Positions 1-5,344 of a stretch of DNA of 5,645 bases are shown here, in pieces. Source of the DNA: Verrucomicrobiota bacterium (GTDB taxonomy: Bacteria > Verrucomicrobiota > Verrucomicrobiia > Limisphaerales > UBA1100); assembly GCA_015660155.1 (NCBI GenBank), contig DQLO01000211.1, positions 1 to 5,645 of the forward strand. The letters run 5' to 3'. Position 1 is the stretch's first letter. Each line of letters starts with the position of its first letter. The translations under genes and the position numbers were made by a program. The notes beneath the pieces are model-generated. The model was not told the origin of the DNA. It did not search any database and saw nothing but the letters and a program-made list of their open reading frames with translations.

Positions 1-825
1 CCGCTGGGCATGGGCTTATGGGAGGGTGTGCCATTGCGCGAGGTGCTGTGGCTGACCAAGCCAACGGCCAATATCCGGCGTGTGTTTTACTACGGACACC
101 ACAATGAAGATCCAAAACAGCGTTTCCAAAGCTCGCTGCCGGTGGGCCGGATACTGGAGGATCCGCCCGGCGATAACCCGGTGATGCTCTGCTACAAACT
201 CAACGGCCAATGGCTCAGCGGCCGGCGTGGCGGGCCGGTGCGGATGCTGGTGCCCGATGCCTATGGATTTAAATCGGTGAAGTGGCTGAAGACCGTGGTG
301 ATCACCAACAATCATCAGGCCAATGACACCTACGCGGGCGGCAACAACGACATTGATAGCTGGATGAAATCAATGGCCCGGTTTGTGTACAAACCGCTCA
401 AGGAAAAGGCGGGCGTGCCTATCCCGGTGACGGGCCTCGCGCAGGTGGGCGTGGGCGGAGTGAGCAAGGCGCAGGTGTGGATTCAACCGAAGAACAAGCC
501 GTGGCCCAAGGACGATCCCTACTTCACCAAGGCGCCGTGGCAGGACGCCACGATCCTGCCGCCGCCTGAAAAATGGGGCGGGGATTTGCCGGACGGCAAG
601 CTGCCGGCGGATGTGCGGTTTTTTACTGAGGCGGGCCGACCCAAGGAATGGCCCCTGCGCTACACCATCGCCCACTGGGCCACGCTGCTGAAGGATGTGG
701 CGCCGGGCGAGTACAACGTTTACTGCCGCACGATTGATTTAAAAGGGAACGCCCAGCCCCTGCCCCGCCCTTTCGGGAAATCCGGCCGCAACGCGATCCA
801 GAAATCGCCGATAACCGTCGGGTAA
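1..825 (+). CDS. Sulfite-oxidase-family molybdopterin protein, C-terminal part (5' truncated)
   Basis: The frame is open from base 1, so the gene starts upstream; the ATG at 10 is probably internal. The visible 274 residues begin in the oxidoreductase molybdopterin-binding domain: WEGVPLREVL at the start, then GGPVRMLVPDAYGFKSVKWL (codons about 229-285), a hallmark of the family. By analogy with sulfite oxidases, the Arg and Lys in that motif contact the pterin phosphate. After it comes an Ig-like region resembling the Mo-co dimerisation domain: GLAQVGVGGVSKAQVWI, and near the end YCRTIDLKGNAQPLP, which resembles the family's RAxDxxGNxQP. The Mo-ligating cysteine would lie in the missing N-terminal half, so catalytic competence cannot be judged. 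Proteins of this family oxidise sulfite or reduce S- or N-oxides, often in the periplasm; the substrate here is unknown. It converges on the minus-strand cluster, and its stop lies only 3 bases before the DksA-like remnant. Confidence 0.88.
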   Translation, partial: PLGMGLWEGVPLREVLWLTKPTANIRRVFYYGHHNEDPKQRFQSSLPVGRILEDPPGDNPVMLCYKLNGQWLSGRRGGPVRMLVPDAYGFKSVKWLKTVVITNNHQANDTYAGGNNDIDSWMKSMARFVYKPLKEKAGVPIPVTGLAQVGVGGVSKAQVWIQPKNKPWPKDDPYFTKAPWQDATILPPPEKWGGDLPDGKLPADVRFFTEAGRPKEWPLRYTIAHWATLLKDVAPGEYNVYCRTIDLKGNAQPLPRPFGKSGRNAIQKSPITVG

Positions 826-828
826 ACT

Positions 829-971
829 TTACGCACACTTCACGCACATCACCACATCGGGTGAAATTTCGAGGCGGTCTTCGGCGATGGGTTGCTGTTC
901 CTGTCGGCGGCGCAGCTTGAGAGCCATTTGCTGGTTTTGCTGTGGCGTCCATCCGCGAGAGGCGGCCGGAT
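829..971 (-). pseudogene. Decayed 3' fragment of a DksA/TraR-like gene
   Basis: Read on the minus strand, this stretch matches the 3' part (about residues 41-109) of the intact DksA/TraR-like gene at 2552-2881, at roughly 85% nucleotide identity by eye outside gaps. The aligned stop codons are TAA here and TAG in the intact copy. Three lesions are visible. The 5' third and start codon are missing, with homology ending where the propeller gene stops. One base is inserted just after the MDA codons (about 940-947). A 72-nt in-frame gap between 894 and 895 removes 24 codons containing the first CxxC zinc knuckle. Downstream of the frameshift the frame still reads QQMALKLRRRQEQQPIAED and ends VVMCVKCA. 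An ATG at 927 could give a 32-residue peptide with a single CxxC, but expression is doubtful. A truncated duplicate is by far the likeliest explanation. Confidence 0.85.
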
Positions 972-2495
972 TTAATTCTTGTTCCGAAACGCCCATAGAT
1001 GCCGGGCGCTGCGGATGTAAATTGTGTTTTTATCCAGCGCGGGCGTCACGTGGATGGGTTCACCGAGCTTGTGTTGGTGGAGGATCTCAAACTTGCCGCC
1101 TGTTTTCACCACCGTTATCTGCCCCGGCTCGGAGGCCAGATACAACCGACCGTTGGCGATCACCGGTGAGGCGCTGTATTGGCCGGGGCCACCGAGGCGT
1201 TCGCTGTAGAGCACCTTGCCGTTGCGCGCATCCACCGCTGAGAGAAGGCCGCCGCTGCGCACCATGTAAATGTGGTTTTGATAAAACGCCGGCGAGGGGA
1301 TTTCCGGGATGCCGCGGTTGAGTTCCCATTTCACGTGGCTCGCAGTGATGTCGCCCCGGCCGCCGGGGCGAATGGCGACGAGCAGGGGCTTGCCGCTGCC
1401 GTGAGAAAAGTTGGCGTTGAATTCCTCGCGGGTCCAAGCGCCGTCGCGGTTCTTGTCCATCCAGCCAAAGATGCCGTCGAGCCGGCGGGCGCGCTGCTGC
1501 TTGTCCGCCGGCAGCGGCATGCCGTAGCCGGGATGCCCGTACGGCAGCTCGGGCCGGAAGGGAAACGTGAAGTGGCCGGTCATTTCCTTGCGCTGCAGTT
1601 TGCCGTCGCGGTTCTGGTCGAAGTGAATCACCGATTTCCAGAACGGCTCCGGGTCCACTTTTGCATTGCCGCCACCGCCGCGTTTTGAGGCGGAGGCAAA
1701 CACCATGCCATTGCCCGTCACCGGTGAGGAAATAGTCTCGCGCGAAAATCCCTTCACAAACCATCGCTCCTGTCCGGTTGACAAATCGTACCCGCACAAA
1801 CGGCCGTTGCCCAACACCACCAGTTCCTCCGTGTCCCCGTGGCGCCAAACCGTGGGCGTGGACCAACCGCTGCGATGAAACGGCCGCGGTGTTTCCCACG
1901 CGAGCTTGCCCGTGGCCTTGTGCAGCGCGATGATTTTCGACTGGCTCAACCGACTGCGCGGCAGATTGGTGTCGTTGTCCAGCACGAGAATCAACTTGTC
2001 CCCGTGCGCGATGGGCGAGGTGGAGGTGCCGTAAAGCGTGCGCGGCGTGGGGACGGGTTTGCGCCACAACTCCCTGCCATCGTGGTCATAGCACAACAGC
2101 CCGAATGAGCCGAACCAGACAAACACCCGATCCCTGTCCACCAAGGCCGATGGCGCAGCGGGACTGTTGGCCGTGTGCACACGCTCGATGACCGCCATGG
2201 GAGCTGTCCGCCGCCATGCGGGTTTGCCGGTGGCCTTGTCAAATGCCAACGTGACCAGACGGCCCTGCTCCAAACCGGTAATGAAGATTCGCCGGGCCGA
2301 AAGCACCGGCGCGGAATGGCCCGGCGGAAGGGCGATTTTCCACGTGGGCTTGGCGGCATCAATCTTGATGGGAGGGCGACTGTCCGGTGCGATGCCGGAG
2401 CCGTCGGGCCCGCGGAATTGGTTCCATCCATCCGCGCACAGTGCCGCACTTGCGAGCAACAATGATCCCAGAGAAAACTGAATCTTGCGTTGCAT
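972..2495 (-). CDS. Exported PQQ-like beta-propeller protein with two embedded EF-hands
   Basis: The protein has 507 residues. The N-terminus (MQRKIQFSLGSLLLASAALCA) is a Sec signal peptide, so it is probably periplasmic. The mature start WNQFRGPDGSG is typical of planctomycetal and verrucomicrobial PQQ-like WD40-type proteins. Blade motifs of the form xDxxTGKxxW recur: AFDKATGKPAW (about 84-94), YDHDGRELW (136-144), ALHKATGKLAW (190-200), GYDLSTGQERW (235-245) and AVDARNGKVLY (420-430). Between blades lie two canonical 12-residue EF-hand loops, D293-E304 (DQNRDGKLQRKE) and D347-E358 (DKNRDGAWTREE), which should bind calcium. Propellers of this type may act as PQQ enzymes or as scaffolds; I see no dehydrogenase signature such as an adjacent-Cys disulfide ring, so no enzyme activity is assigned. 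The ATG at 2495 gives the signal peptide, but no clear Shine-Dalgarno precedes it. The gene lies between a DksA-like gene and a DksA-like remnant in the same orientation. Confidence 0.92.
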   Translation of the reverse strand: MQRKIQFSLGSLLLASAALCADGWNQFRGPDGSGIAPDSRPPIKIDAAKPTWKIALPPGHSAPVLSARRIFITGLEQGRLVTLAFDKATGKPAWRRTAPMAVIERVHTANSPAAPSALVDRDRVFVWFGSFGLLCYDHDGRELWRKPVPTPRTLYGTSTSPIAHGDKLILVLDNDTNLPRSRLSQSKIIALHKATGKLAWETPRPFHRSGWSTPTVWRHGDTEELVVLGNGRLCGYDLSTGQERWFVKGFSRETISSPVTGNGMVFASASKRGGGGNAKVDPEPFWKSVIHFDQNRDGKLQRKEMTGHFTFPFRPELPYGHPGYGMPLPADKQQRARRLDGIFGWMDKNRDGAWTREEFNANFSHGSGKPLLVAIRPGGRGDITASHVKWELNRGIPEIPSPAFYQNHIYMVRSGGLLSAVDARNGKVLYSERLGGPGQYSASPVIANGRLYLASEPGQITVVKTGGKFEILHQHKLGEPIHVTPALDKNTIYIRSARHLWAFRNKN

Positions 2496-2529
2496 GTCTG
2501 AATCTTAACCACTCAATTCCAAAACTGCA

Positions 2530-2547
2530 CTACAAACTCCTTTGTAG
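2530..2547. repeat. Perfect 7-bp hairpin between the DksA-like and propeller genes
   Basis: CTACAAA (2530-2536) and TTTGTAG (2541-2547) are perfect inverted repeats around a 4-nt loop. It sits 4 bases past the DksA-like stop in an AT-rich 56-bp spacer. On the minus strand the loop reads GGAG, making AAAGGAG part of the hairpin. The stem is weak (mostly A-T), and the only T-run downstream is a 4-base one after TGCAG, so it is at best a weak terminator or RNA-stability element. It is too far (about 40 nt) from the propeller ATG to be its ribosome binding site. Confidence 0.45.
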
Positions 2548-2551
2548 AAAT

Positions 2552-2881
2552 CTAGGCGCACTTCACGCACATGACCGCATCGGGAGAAATTTCGAGGCGT
2601 TCCTCGGCAATGGGTTGTTTGCAGCGGCCGCATAGACCGTAACGGTTTTGGGTGATGCGCTTGAGGGCGTTGGTGATGCGTTGAAGTTGTTGCTCCTGAC
2701 GACGACGCAGCTCGAGGGCCATTTGCTGGTTCTGCATGGCGTCCATCCGCGAGAGGCGACCGATGGCGGTGTCCAGCTTCACCACGCCGGAGGCGTCTTT
2801 GCTGGCGACAAGGTCGGCTTGGATTTCTGTTTCCAACGCGATCAGGCGTTCGCGGAAATGAGCTTGGCGTTCGGGGGTCAT
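2552..2881 (-). CDS. DksA/TraR-family C4 zinc-finger protein
   Basis: The protein has 109 residues. The N-terminal two thirds are predicted helical and charged, as in the coiled coil of DksA/TraR proteins, with the segment LDTAIGRLSRMDAMQNQQMA (36-55) recognisable from short bacterial DksA/TraR homologues. The C-terminus is a four-cysteine zinc finger: C84-G-R-C87 and C105-V-K-C108, with the family motif YGLCGRC...PIAEERLEISPDAVMCVKC. Family members bind RNA polymerase through its secondary channel and modulate transcription, often with ppGpp. At 109 residues it is shorter than E. coli DksA (151) and longer than TraR (73), so the targets may differ. It starts at ATG 2881 directly behind an A-run; no Shine-Dalgarno is visible. 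The upstream region is occupied by a palindromic repeat at 2888-2942. A decayed partial copy lies at 829-971. Confidence 0.93.
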   Translation of the reverse strand: MTPERQAHFRERLIALETEIQADLVASKDASGVVKLDTAIGRLSRMDAMQNQQMALELRRRQEQQLQRITNALKRITQNRYGLCGRCKQPIAEERLEISPDAVMCVKCA

Positions 2882-2887
2882 TTTTTT

Positions 2888-2942
2888 GACACGGATTTAC
2901 ACCGATGGTTTTGAATCCGTGAAAATCTGTGAAATCAGTGTC
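2888..2942. repeat. Palindromic short repeat built of CACNGATTT units
   Basis: On the minus strand, three near-tandem units read CACTGATTT, CACAGATTTT and CACGGATTC. On the plus strand, two read CACGGATTTA and CACCGATGG. The ends GACACGGATTT (2888-2898) and AAATCAGTGTC (2932-2942) are inverted repeats with one mismatch, and the pairing continues inward (CACAGAT with ATCGGTG, one mismatch, one bulged base), giving a hairpin of about 18 pairs. From general knowledge, degenerate repeats of the type ATCCGTGTAAATCCGTG are scattered between genes in many PVC and other bacterial genomes; only this copy lies in the window. It overlaps the last two codons and the stop of the methyltransferase and occupies the space upstream of the DksA-like gene. 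No T-run follows the hairpin on either strand, so it is not a classic terminator. Confidence 0.7.
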
Positions 2943-3696
2943 TCACTTTTTCAAAAAATACGACGTGTTGCCACGGGAGTTTTTTGTAGGTCTCGACGTG
3001 TTTGAGCGGGAAGAGGGTGGCTTCTTTTTTGACTTGGGCTTCGGTCATTTTGTGAAGGCGTTTGATGGGGACTTTGGAATCTTCGCCGCGGTATTCGACG
3101 AAGGCGATGCGGCCGCCCACTTTGAGGCCCTTCACGATGCTGGCCATCATTTCGTAGGGATGGGAAAATTCGTGGTACACATCGACCATGATAACGAGGT
3201 CCATCGAATTCGGCGGCAGCTTGGGATCGCTGATGGTGCCGAGCACGCCTTTCACATTCGTGATGCCGGCGGCTTTCATTTTCTTGGCGAGCAGCGCGAG
3301 CATCTCGGGTTGGATATCCACGCCGTGCACGGTGCCTTTTTTACCAATGACCTTGGCCATGTGGCGGGCGATGTAGCCGGTGCCCACGCCGATGTCGGCC
3401 ACTTGATCGCCGGGCTGCAGCTTGAGGCTGCGGATCATCTCGGCGGTGTGTTCCTCGCGCTCGCGCTCGGGGCGCTCGAGCCAGCGCGCGGCTTGATGCC
3501 CCATCACATGAGAAATCTGCCGACCCAAATAAAACTTGCCGATGCCCTCGACGTTGGGTTTGAGCAGCTGTTGATACAGCGCGCTGGTGTCCGGCAATGT
3601 GACAGGCCCAAATGGCGCGGGCGCAGGAGGATCATCCTGCGCCACGGCCATTCCGGCGAGGCCGGTGGTTAGTATTAATAGTTTACAAATCTTCAT
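2935..3696 (-). CDS. Exported class I SAM-dependent methyltransferase
   Basis: The protein has 253 residues from ATG 3696. The N-terminus MKICKLLILTTGLAGMAVAQ is a Sec signal peptide with an AVA cleavage site before Q20, so the enzyme is predicted to be exported. The catalytic core is a Rossmann-like class I methyltransferase: motif I VADIGVGTGY (99-108) for SAM binding, acidic VDIQPEM (126-132) after beta 2, DLVIMVDVYHE (156-166) at motif IV, and LKVGGRIAFVEYR (181-193). The substrate is not evident. A GTG at 3708 would add four residues (VSSK) and no benefit. ATG 3696 is preferred because it opens a standard signal peptide and has GGGTGAG about 7 nt upstream. The gene overlaps the upstream small membrane protein by 14 bases, which suggests translational coupling. 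The final H codon and stop fall inside the palindromic repeat at 2888-2942, so the C-terminus may have been altered by its insertion. Confidence 0.9.
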   Translation of the reverse strand: MKICKLLILTTGLAGMAVAQDDPPAPAPFGPVTLPDTSALYQQLLKPNVEGIGKFYLGRQISHVMGHQAARWLERPEREREEHTAEMIRSLKLQPGDQVADIGVGTGYIARHMAKVIGKKGTVHGVDIQPEMLALLAKKMKAAGITNVKGVLGTISDPKLPPNSMDLVIMVDVYHEFSHPYEMMASIVKGLKVGGRIAFVEYRGEDSKVPIKRLHKMTEAQVKKEATLFPLKHVETYKKLPWQHVVFFEKVRH

Positions 3697-3982
3697 CTTG
3701 GAACTCACCCAACTGCCGGGTGAACGTGTAATGGTACGGGTACATCACGAGGTTGCGCTTGGCTTCCTCCTGCCCGCCTGCGGGAATGGTGAACGGCAGC
3801 GACACCACGTAAAACGCGCTGCCCGCCACCAACGCGCACAGGCCGAGCGGCCGACAGATCAGCACGTCGGCCACAATCGCGGGCACGGACTTGCCGGAAC
3901 CCGCCGGATTTGCATTTGCTTTTTCCGTCAGCAGAAATATTGCCGCCAACCCCACCACTAGGTATTTGCTAATTTTATTCAT
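3683..3982 (-). CDS. Small conserved membrane or exported protein of unknown function
   Basis: The protein has 99 residues. The start at ATG 3982 is fixed by a strong Shine-Dalgarno (AAGGAGGG, 3988-3995) about 5 nt upstream; the longer open frame to 4072 would add 30 non-conserved, charged residues. The N-terminus MNKISKYLVVGLAAIFLL (1-18) with following ANANPAGS resembles a signal peptide with an AxA site. A second hydrophobic segment runs through ADVLICRPLGLCALVAGSAFYVVSLPFTI (about 38-66), and the tail is charged (YTFTRQLGEFQDEDL). The pattern ADVLxxRPLGL...FxVSLPF...YTFTRxLGEF resembles a family of small bacterial proteins of unknown function, sometimes loosely labelled multidrug transporter; that label is unsupported here. 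It is probably the first gene of an operon with the methyltransferase, which it overlaps by 14 bases. Confidence 0.85.
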   Translation of the reverse strand: MNKISKYLVVGLAAIFLLTEKANANPAGSGKSVPAIVADVLICRPLGLCALVAGSAFYVVSLPFTIPAGGQEEAKRNLVMYPYHYTFTRQLGEFQDEDL

Positions 3983-3987
3983 ATCAA

Positions 3988-3995
3988 CCCTCCTT
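3988..3995 (-). promoter_or_regulatory. Strong Shine-Dalgarno for the small membrane protein
   Basis: On the minus strand the sequence is AAGGAGGG followed by TTGAT and the ATG at 3982. It is the only near-perfect ribosome binding site in the window and decides the start of the 99-residue protein. Confidence 0.85.
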
Positions 3996-4001
3996 GGGTT
4001 T

Positions 4002-4029
4002 CTAATACGCTTTTTATCGGAAAAGTCAA
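4002..4029 (-). promoter_or_regulatory. Candidate sigma-70-like promoter, minus strand
   Basis: On the minus strand, TTGACT (4029-4024) is followed after 16 bases by TATTAG (4007-4002), close to the TTGACA/TATAAT consensus in an AT-rich patch. Transcription would begin near 3995, leaving a very short leader that starts about at the Shine-Dalgarno. It lies in the divergent gap between the small membrane protein and the DUF4870 gene, and its -35 box touches the ATG at 4029 of the latter. Consensus matches to major sigma factors are less reliable in PVC bacteria. Confidence 0.4.
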
Positions 4030-4478
4030 TGCTCGGTTGCCCACCGGCAGCGGTTGCGCTTGCCTTAGGCACCGCGCGCGGCTACATCTGCGCGGTGGAG
4101 CAAACGGAACAGCAAACGGAACAGCAAGGGCGAACAGGTGAGGTGCTGTGCCATCTGTCGCCGTTGGTGCTGGTGGTGGGCATCCCGTTAGCGAACGTTC
4201 TGGGGCCGCTCATTGTTTGGTTCATCCGCAAGGAAGCTTCGCGAAGTGTGGATCGCCACGGACGCGCGGCGCTGAATTTTCAGATTTCCATGACGCTTTA
4301 TTTTTTGGCGCTGTTCATCCTCACTCAAATCCCCCTCGGCCCCGTGACCACGCTCGGCCACATCGGCCTGCGCGCTTGGACGTACCTGAACCTCATCCTC
4401 ATCCTGCGCGCCACCTATCAAGCCACCAAAGGCGAGCTGGCGGTCTACCCTTTTTCGATTCGTTTCCTGCCACAATAA
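4029..4478 (+). CDS. DUF4870-domain integral membrane protein
   Basis: The C-terminal part matches the DUF4870 pattern: EVLCHLSPLV, then NVLGPLIVWFIRKEASRSVD, then HGRAALNFQIS, ending in GELAVYPFSIRF. Three hydrophobic segments are expected, at about residues 41-66, 78-102 and 108-130 of the 149-residue product. Function is unknown; the family consists of small inner-membrane proteins. The start is ambiguous. ATG 4029 has GGAAAAG nearby but adds 22 residues not typical of the family. GTG 4095 gives 127 residues starting with a Q/E-rich stretch, closer to usual family members, but has no Shine-Dalgarno. The open frame extends upstream to 3891, but that would run into the divergent gene and is rejected. 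A 12-bp tandem repeat near the N-terminus encodes QTEQQTEQ. It is divergent from the small membrane protein and 51 bases ahead of the DUF1579 gene. Confidence 0.85.
   Translation: MLGCPPAAVALALGTARGYICAVEQTEQQTEQQGRTGEVLCHLSPLVLVVGIPLANVLGPLIVWFIRKEASRSVDRHGRAALNFQISMTLYFLALFILTQIPLGPVTTLGHIGLRAWTYLNLILILRATYQATKGELAVYPFSIRFLPQ
4101..4127 (+). repeat. 12-bp tandem repeat CAAACGGAACAG, 2.25 copies
   Basis: Two perfect copies (4101-4112 and 4113-4124) are followed by CAA. The unit is in frame in the DUF4870 gene and encodes QTEQ, so copy-number change would lengthen or shorten the N-terminal cytoplasmic tail without a frameshift. Confidence 0.9.
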
Positions 4479-4529
4479 CGCCGCCGCACTGAGCTTGCGC
4501 GCGACCGATCGGGACAGTAGCTTCGCGGC

Positions 4530-5306
4530 ATGTCAACACTCCCCGTATGCGTGGCCTTACTGGCCGCGCCCGTTCTTTTTGCTCAGGACGCACCTCCCGA
4601 GATGGAAAAACCGGGCGAACATCACGCGCATTTAAAAATGTTGGCCGGCACTTGGGATGTGAAATCCAAGATGTTCTTGATTACCGGCGAAGTGCTGGAG
4701 GGCAGGTATGTTGAAACCGCCACGCTGCTCGACGGCGGATTCTGGCTCGTTTCCAACCTGACTGGCAAATTCATGGGCACCCCCTTTCACGGCCACTCAG
4801 TGCTTGGCTACGAGGCCCACAAAAAACAATACACCGGCATGTGGGTCGATTCGTTTGCCAGCGTCATGTTGCTCTCCAAGGGATACTGTGAAAAAAACGG
4901 CAAGGTGAACATCATGATTGGCACCAGCTACGACCCCATGCAAAAACGCAATGTGACGATCAAAATGGTCACCGAAATCAAGGACGCCAACACGAAAATT
5001 TTAAGGATGTTCGACGTGCAGGGCAAAAAGAAAACGCTCGTCATGGAGGCCGTTTACAAGCGGCGCATCGGGCCTTTAAATAAAGGCGCAAAATTCAACG
5101 GCCCCTTCACCCACACCATCGCCGGCCTTGGCGGCGTGCATTATTACCTCGGCGGCCCGCAACAGGCCCGCCTGCCGGAAGGCAAGTTCAAACCCGGCAC
5201 ACGCGTAAAACTCATCCGCAAAAACGGCAGCTACTGCGTCGTCAAAAGCGAAACCGGCATCACCGCCCACGTCGCCACCGCCGCGCTGAAGCCGATTGCC
5301 GAATAA
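4530..5306 (+). CDS. Exported DUF1579 protein with C-terminal SH3-like extension
   Basis: The protein has 258 residues. The N-terminus MSTLPVCVALLAAPVLFAQD is hydrophobic with a likely cleavage near Q19, though it lacks the usual Lys/Arg near the start. An in-frame stop at 4518 rules out a longer N-terminus. Residues about 30-180 match DUF1579: HLKMLAGTWDVKSKM (34-48), DGGFWLV (68-74), GYEAHKKQYTGMWVDS (93-108), SKGYCEKNGKV (116-126) and YKRR (176-179). The domain is a lipocalin-like barrel of unknown function. The C-terminal 45 residues (PGTRVKLIRKNGSYCVVKSE...HVATAALKPI, about 212-256) resemble a bacterial SH3-like fold; this is inference from the pattern. No Shine-Dalgarno is visible. It follows the DUF4870 gene by 51 bases on the same strand with no terminator between them, so cotranscription is possible. 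Confidence 0.88.
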   Translation: MSTLPVCVALLAAPVLFAQDAPPEMEKPGEHHAHLKMLAGTWDVKSKMFLITGEVLEGRYVETATLLDGGFWLVSNLTGKFMGTPFHGHSVLGYEAHKKQYTGMWVDSFASVMLLSKGYCEKNGKVNIMIGTSYDPMQKRNVTIKMVTEIKDANTKILRMFDVQGKKKTLVMEAVYKRRIGPLNKGAKFNGPFTHTIAGLGGVHYYLGGPQQARLPEGKFKPGTRVKLIRKNGSYCVVKSETGITAHVATAALKPIAE

Positions 5307-5344
5307 AATCGCCAAGCGCCATTCGCAAATCGTAAATTCCGCCC

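Noticed and set aside
623..952. Minus-strand open frame of 109 codons starting in the DksA-like remnant
   Set aside because: Its first three codons (MDA) follow the DksA frame, but the 1-nt insertion throws it out of frame, and the rest is antisense to the sulfite-oxidase-like gene.
1087..2067. 326-codon open frame on the minus strand overlapping the propeller gene
   Set aside because: It is the out-of-frame shadow of the propeller gene: composition is Arg/His/Gln/Ala rich with no recognisable domain, while the 972-2495 frame has a signal peptide and clear motifs.
829..2881. Genomic island with att sites at the 3' end of the DksA-like gene
   Set aside because: The topology fits, but there is no integrase, the duplicated stretch is much longer than a usual att core and is strongly diverged, and only one gene lies between. 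Kept only as an alternative to tandem duplication.
2888..2942. Intrinsic terminator at the palindromic repeat
   Set aside because: On the minus strand the hairpin is followed by an A-run, and on the plus strand the T-run precedes it, so the U-tract needed for termination is absent.
2929..3672. 247-codon plus-strand open frame opposite the methyltransferase
   Set aside because: It is antisense to a gene with clear SAM motifs and is rich in His/Phe/Asp/Gly, as expected of a shadow frame; no domain is recognised.
3983..4072. Longer N-terminus for the small membrane protein
   Set aside because: The extension overlaps the Shine-Dalgarno and promoter-like region and would bury the signal peptide internally; ATG 3982 is far better supported.
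4479..4529. Terminator or promoter between the DUF4870 and DUF1579 genes
   Set aside because: Only a short CCGATCGG palindrome and a weak TTGCGC/TAGCTT pair are visible; there is no T-run and no convincing consensus.
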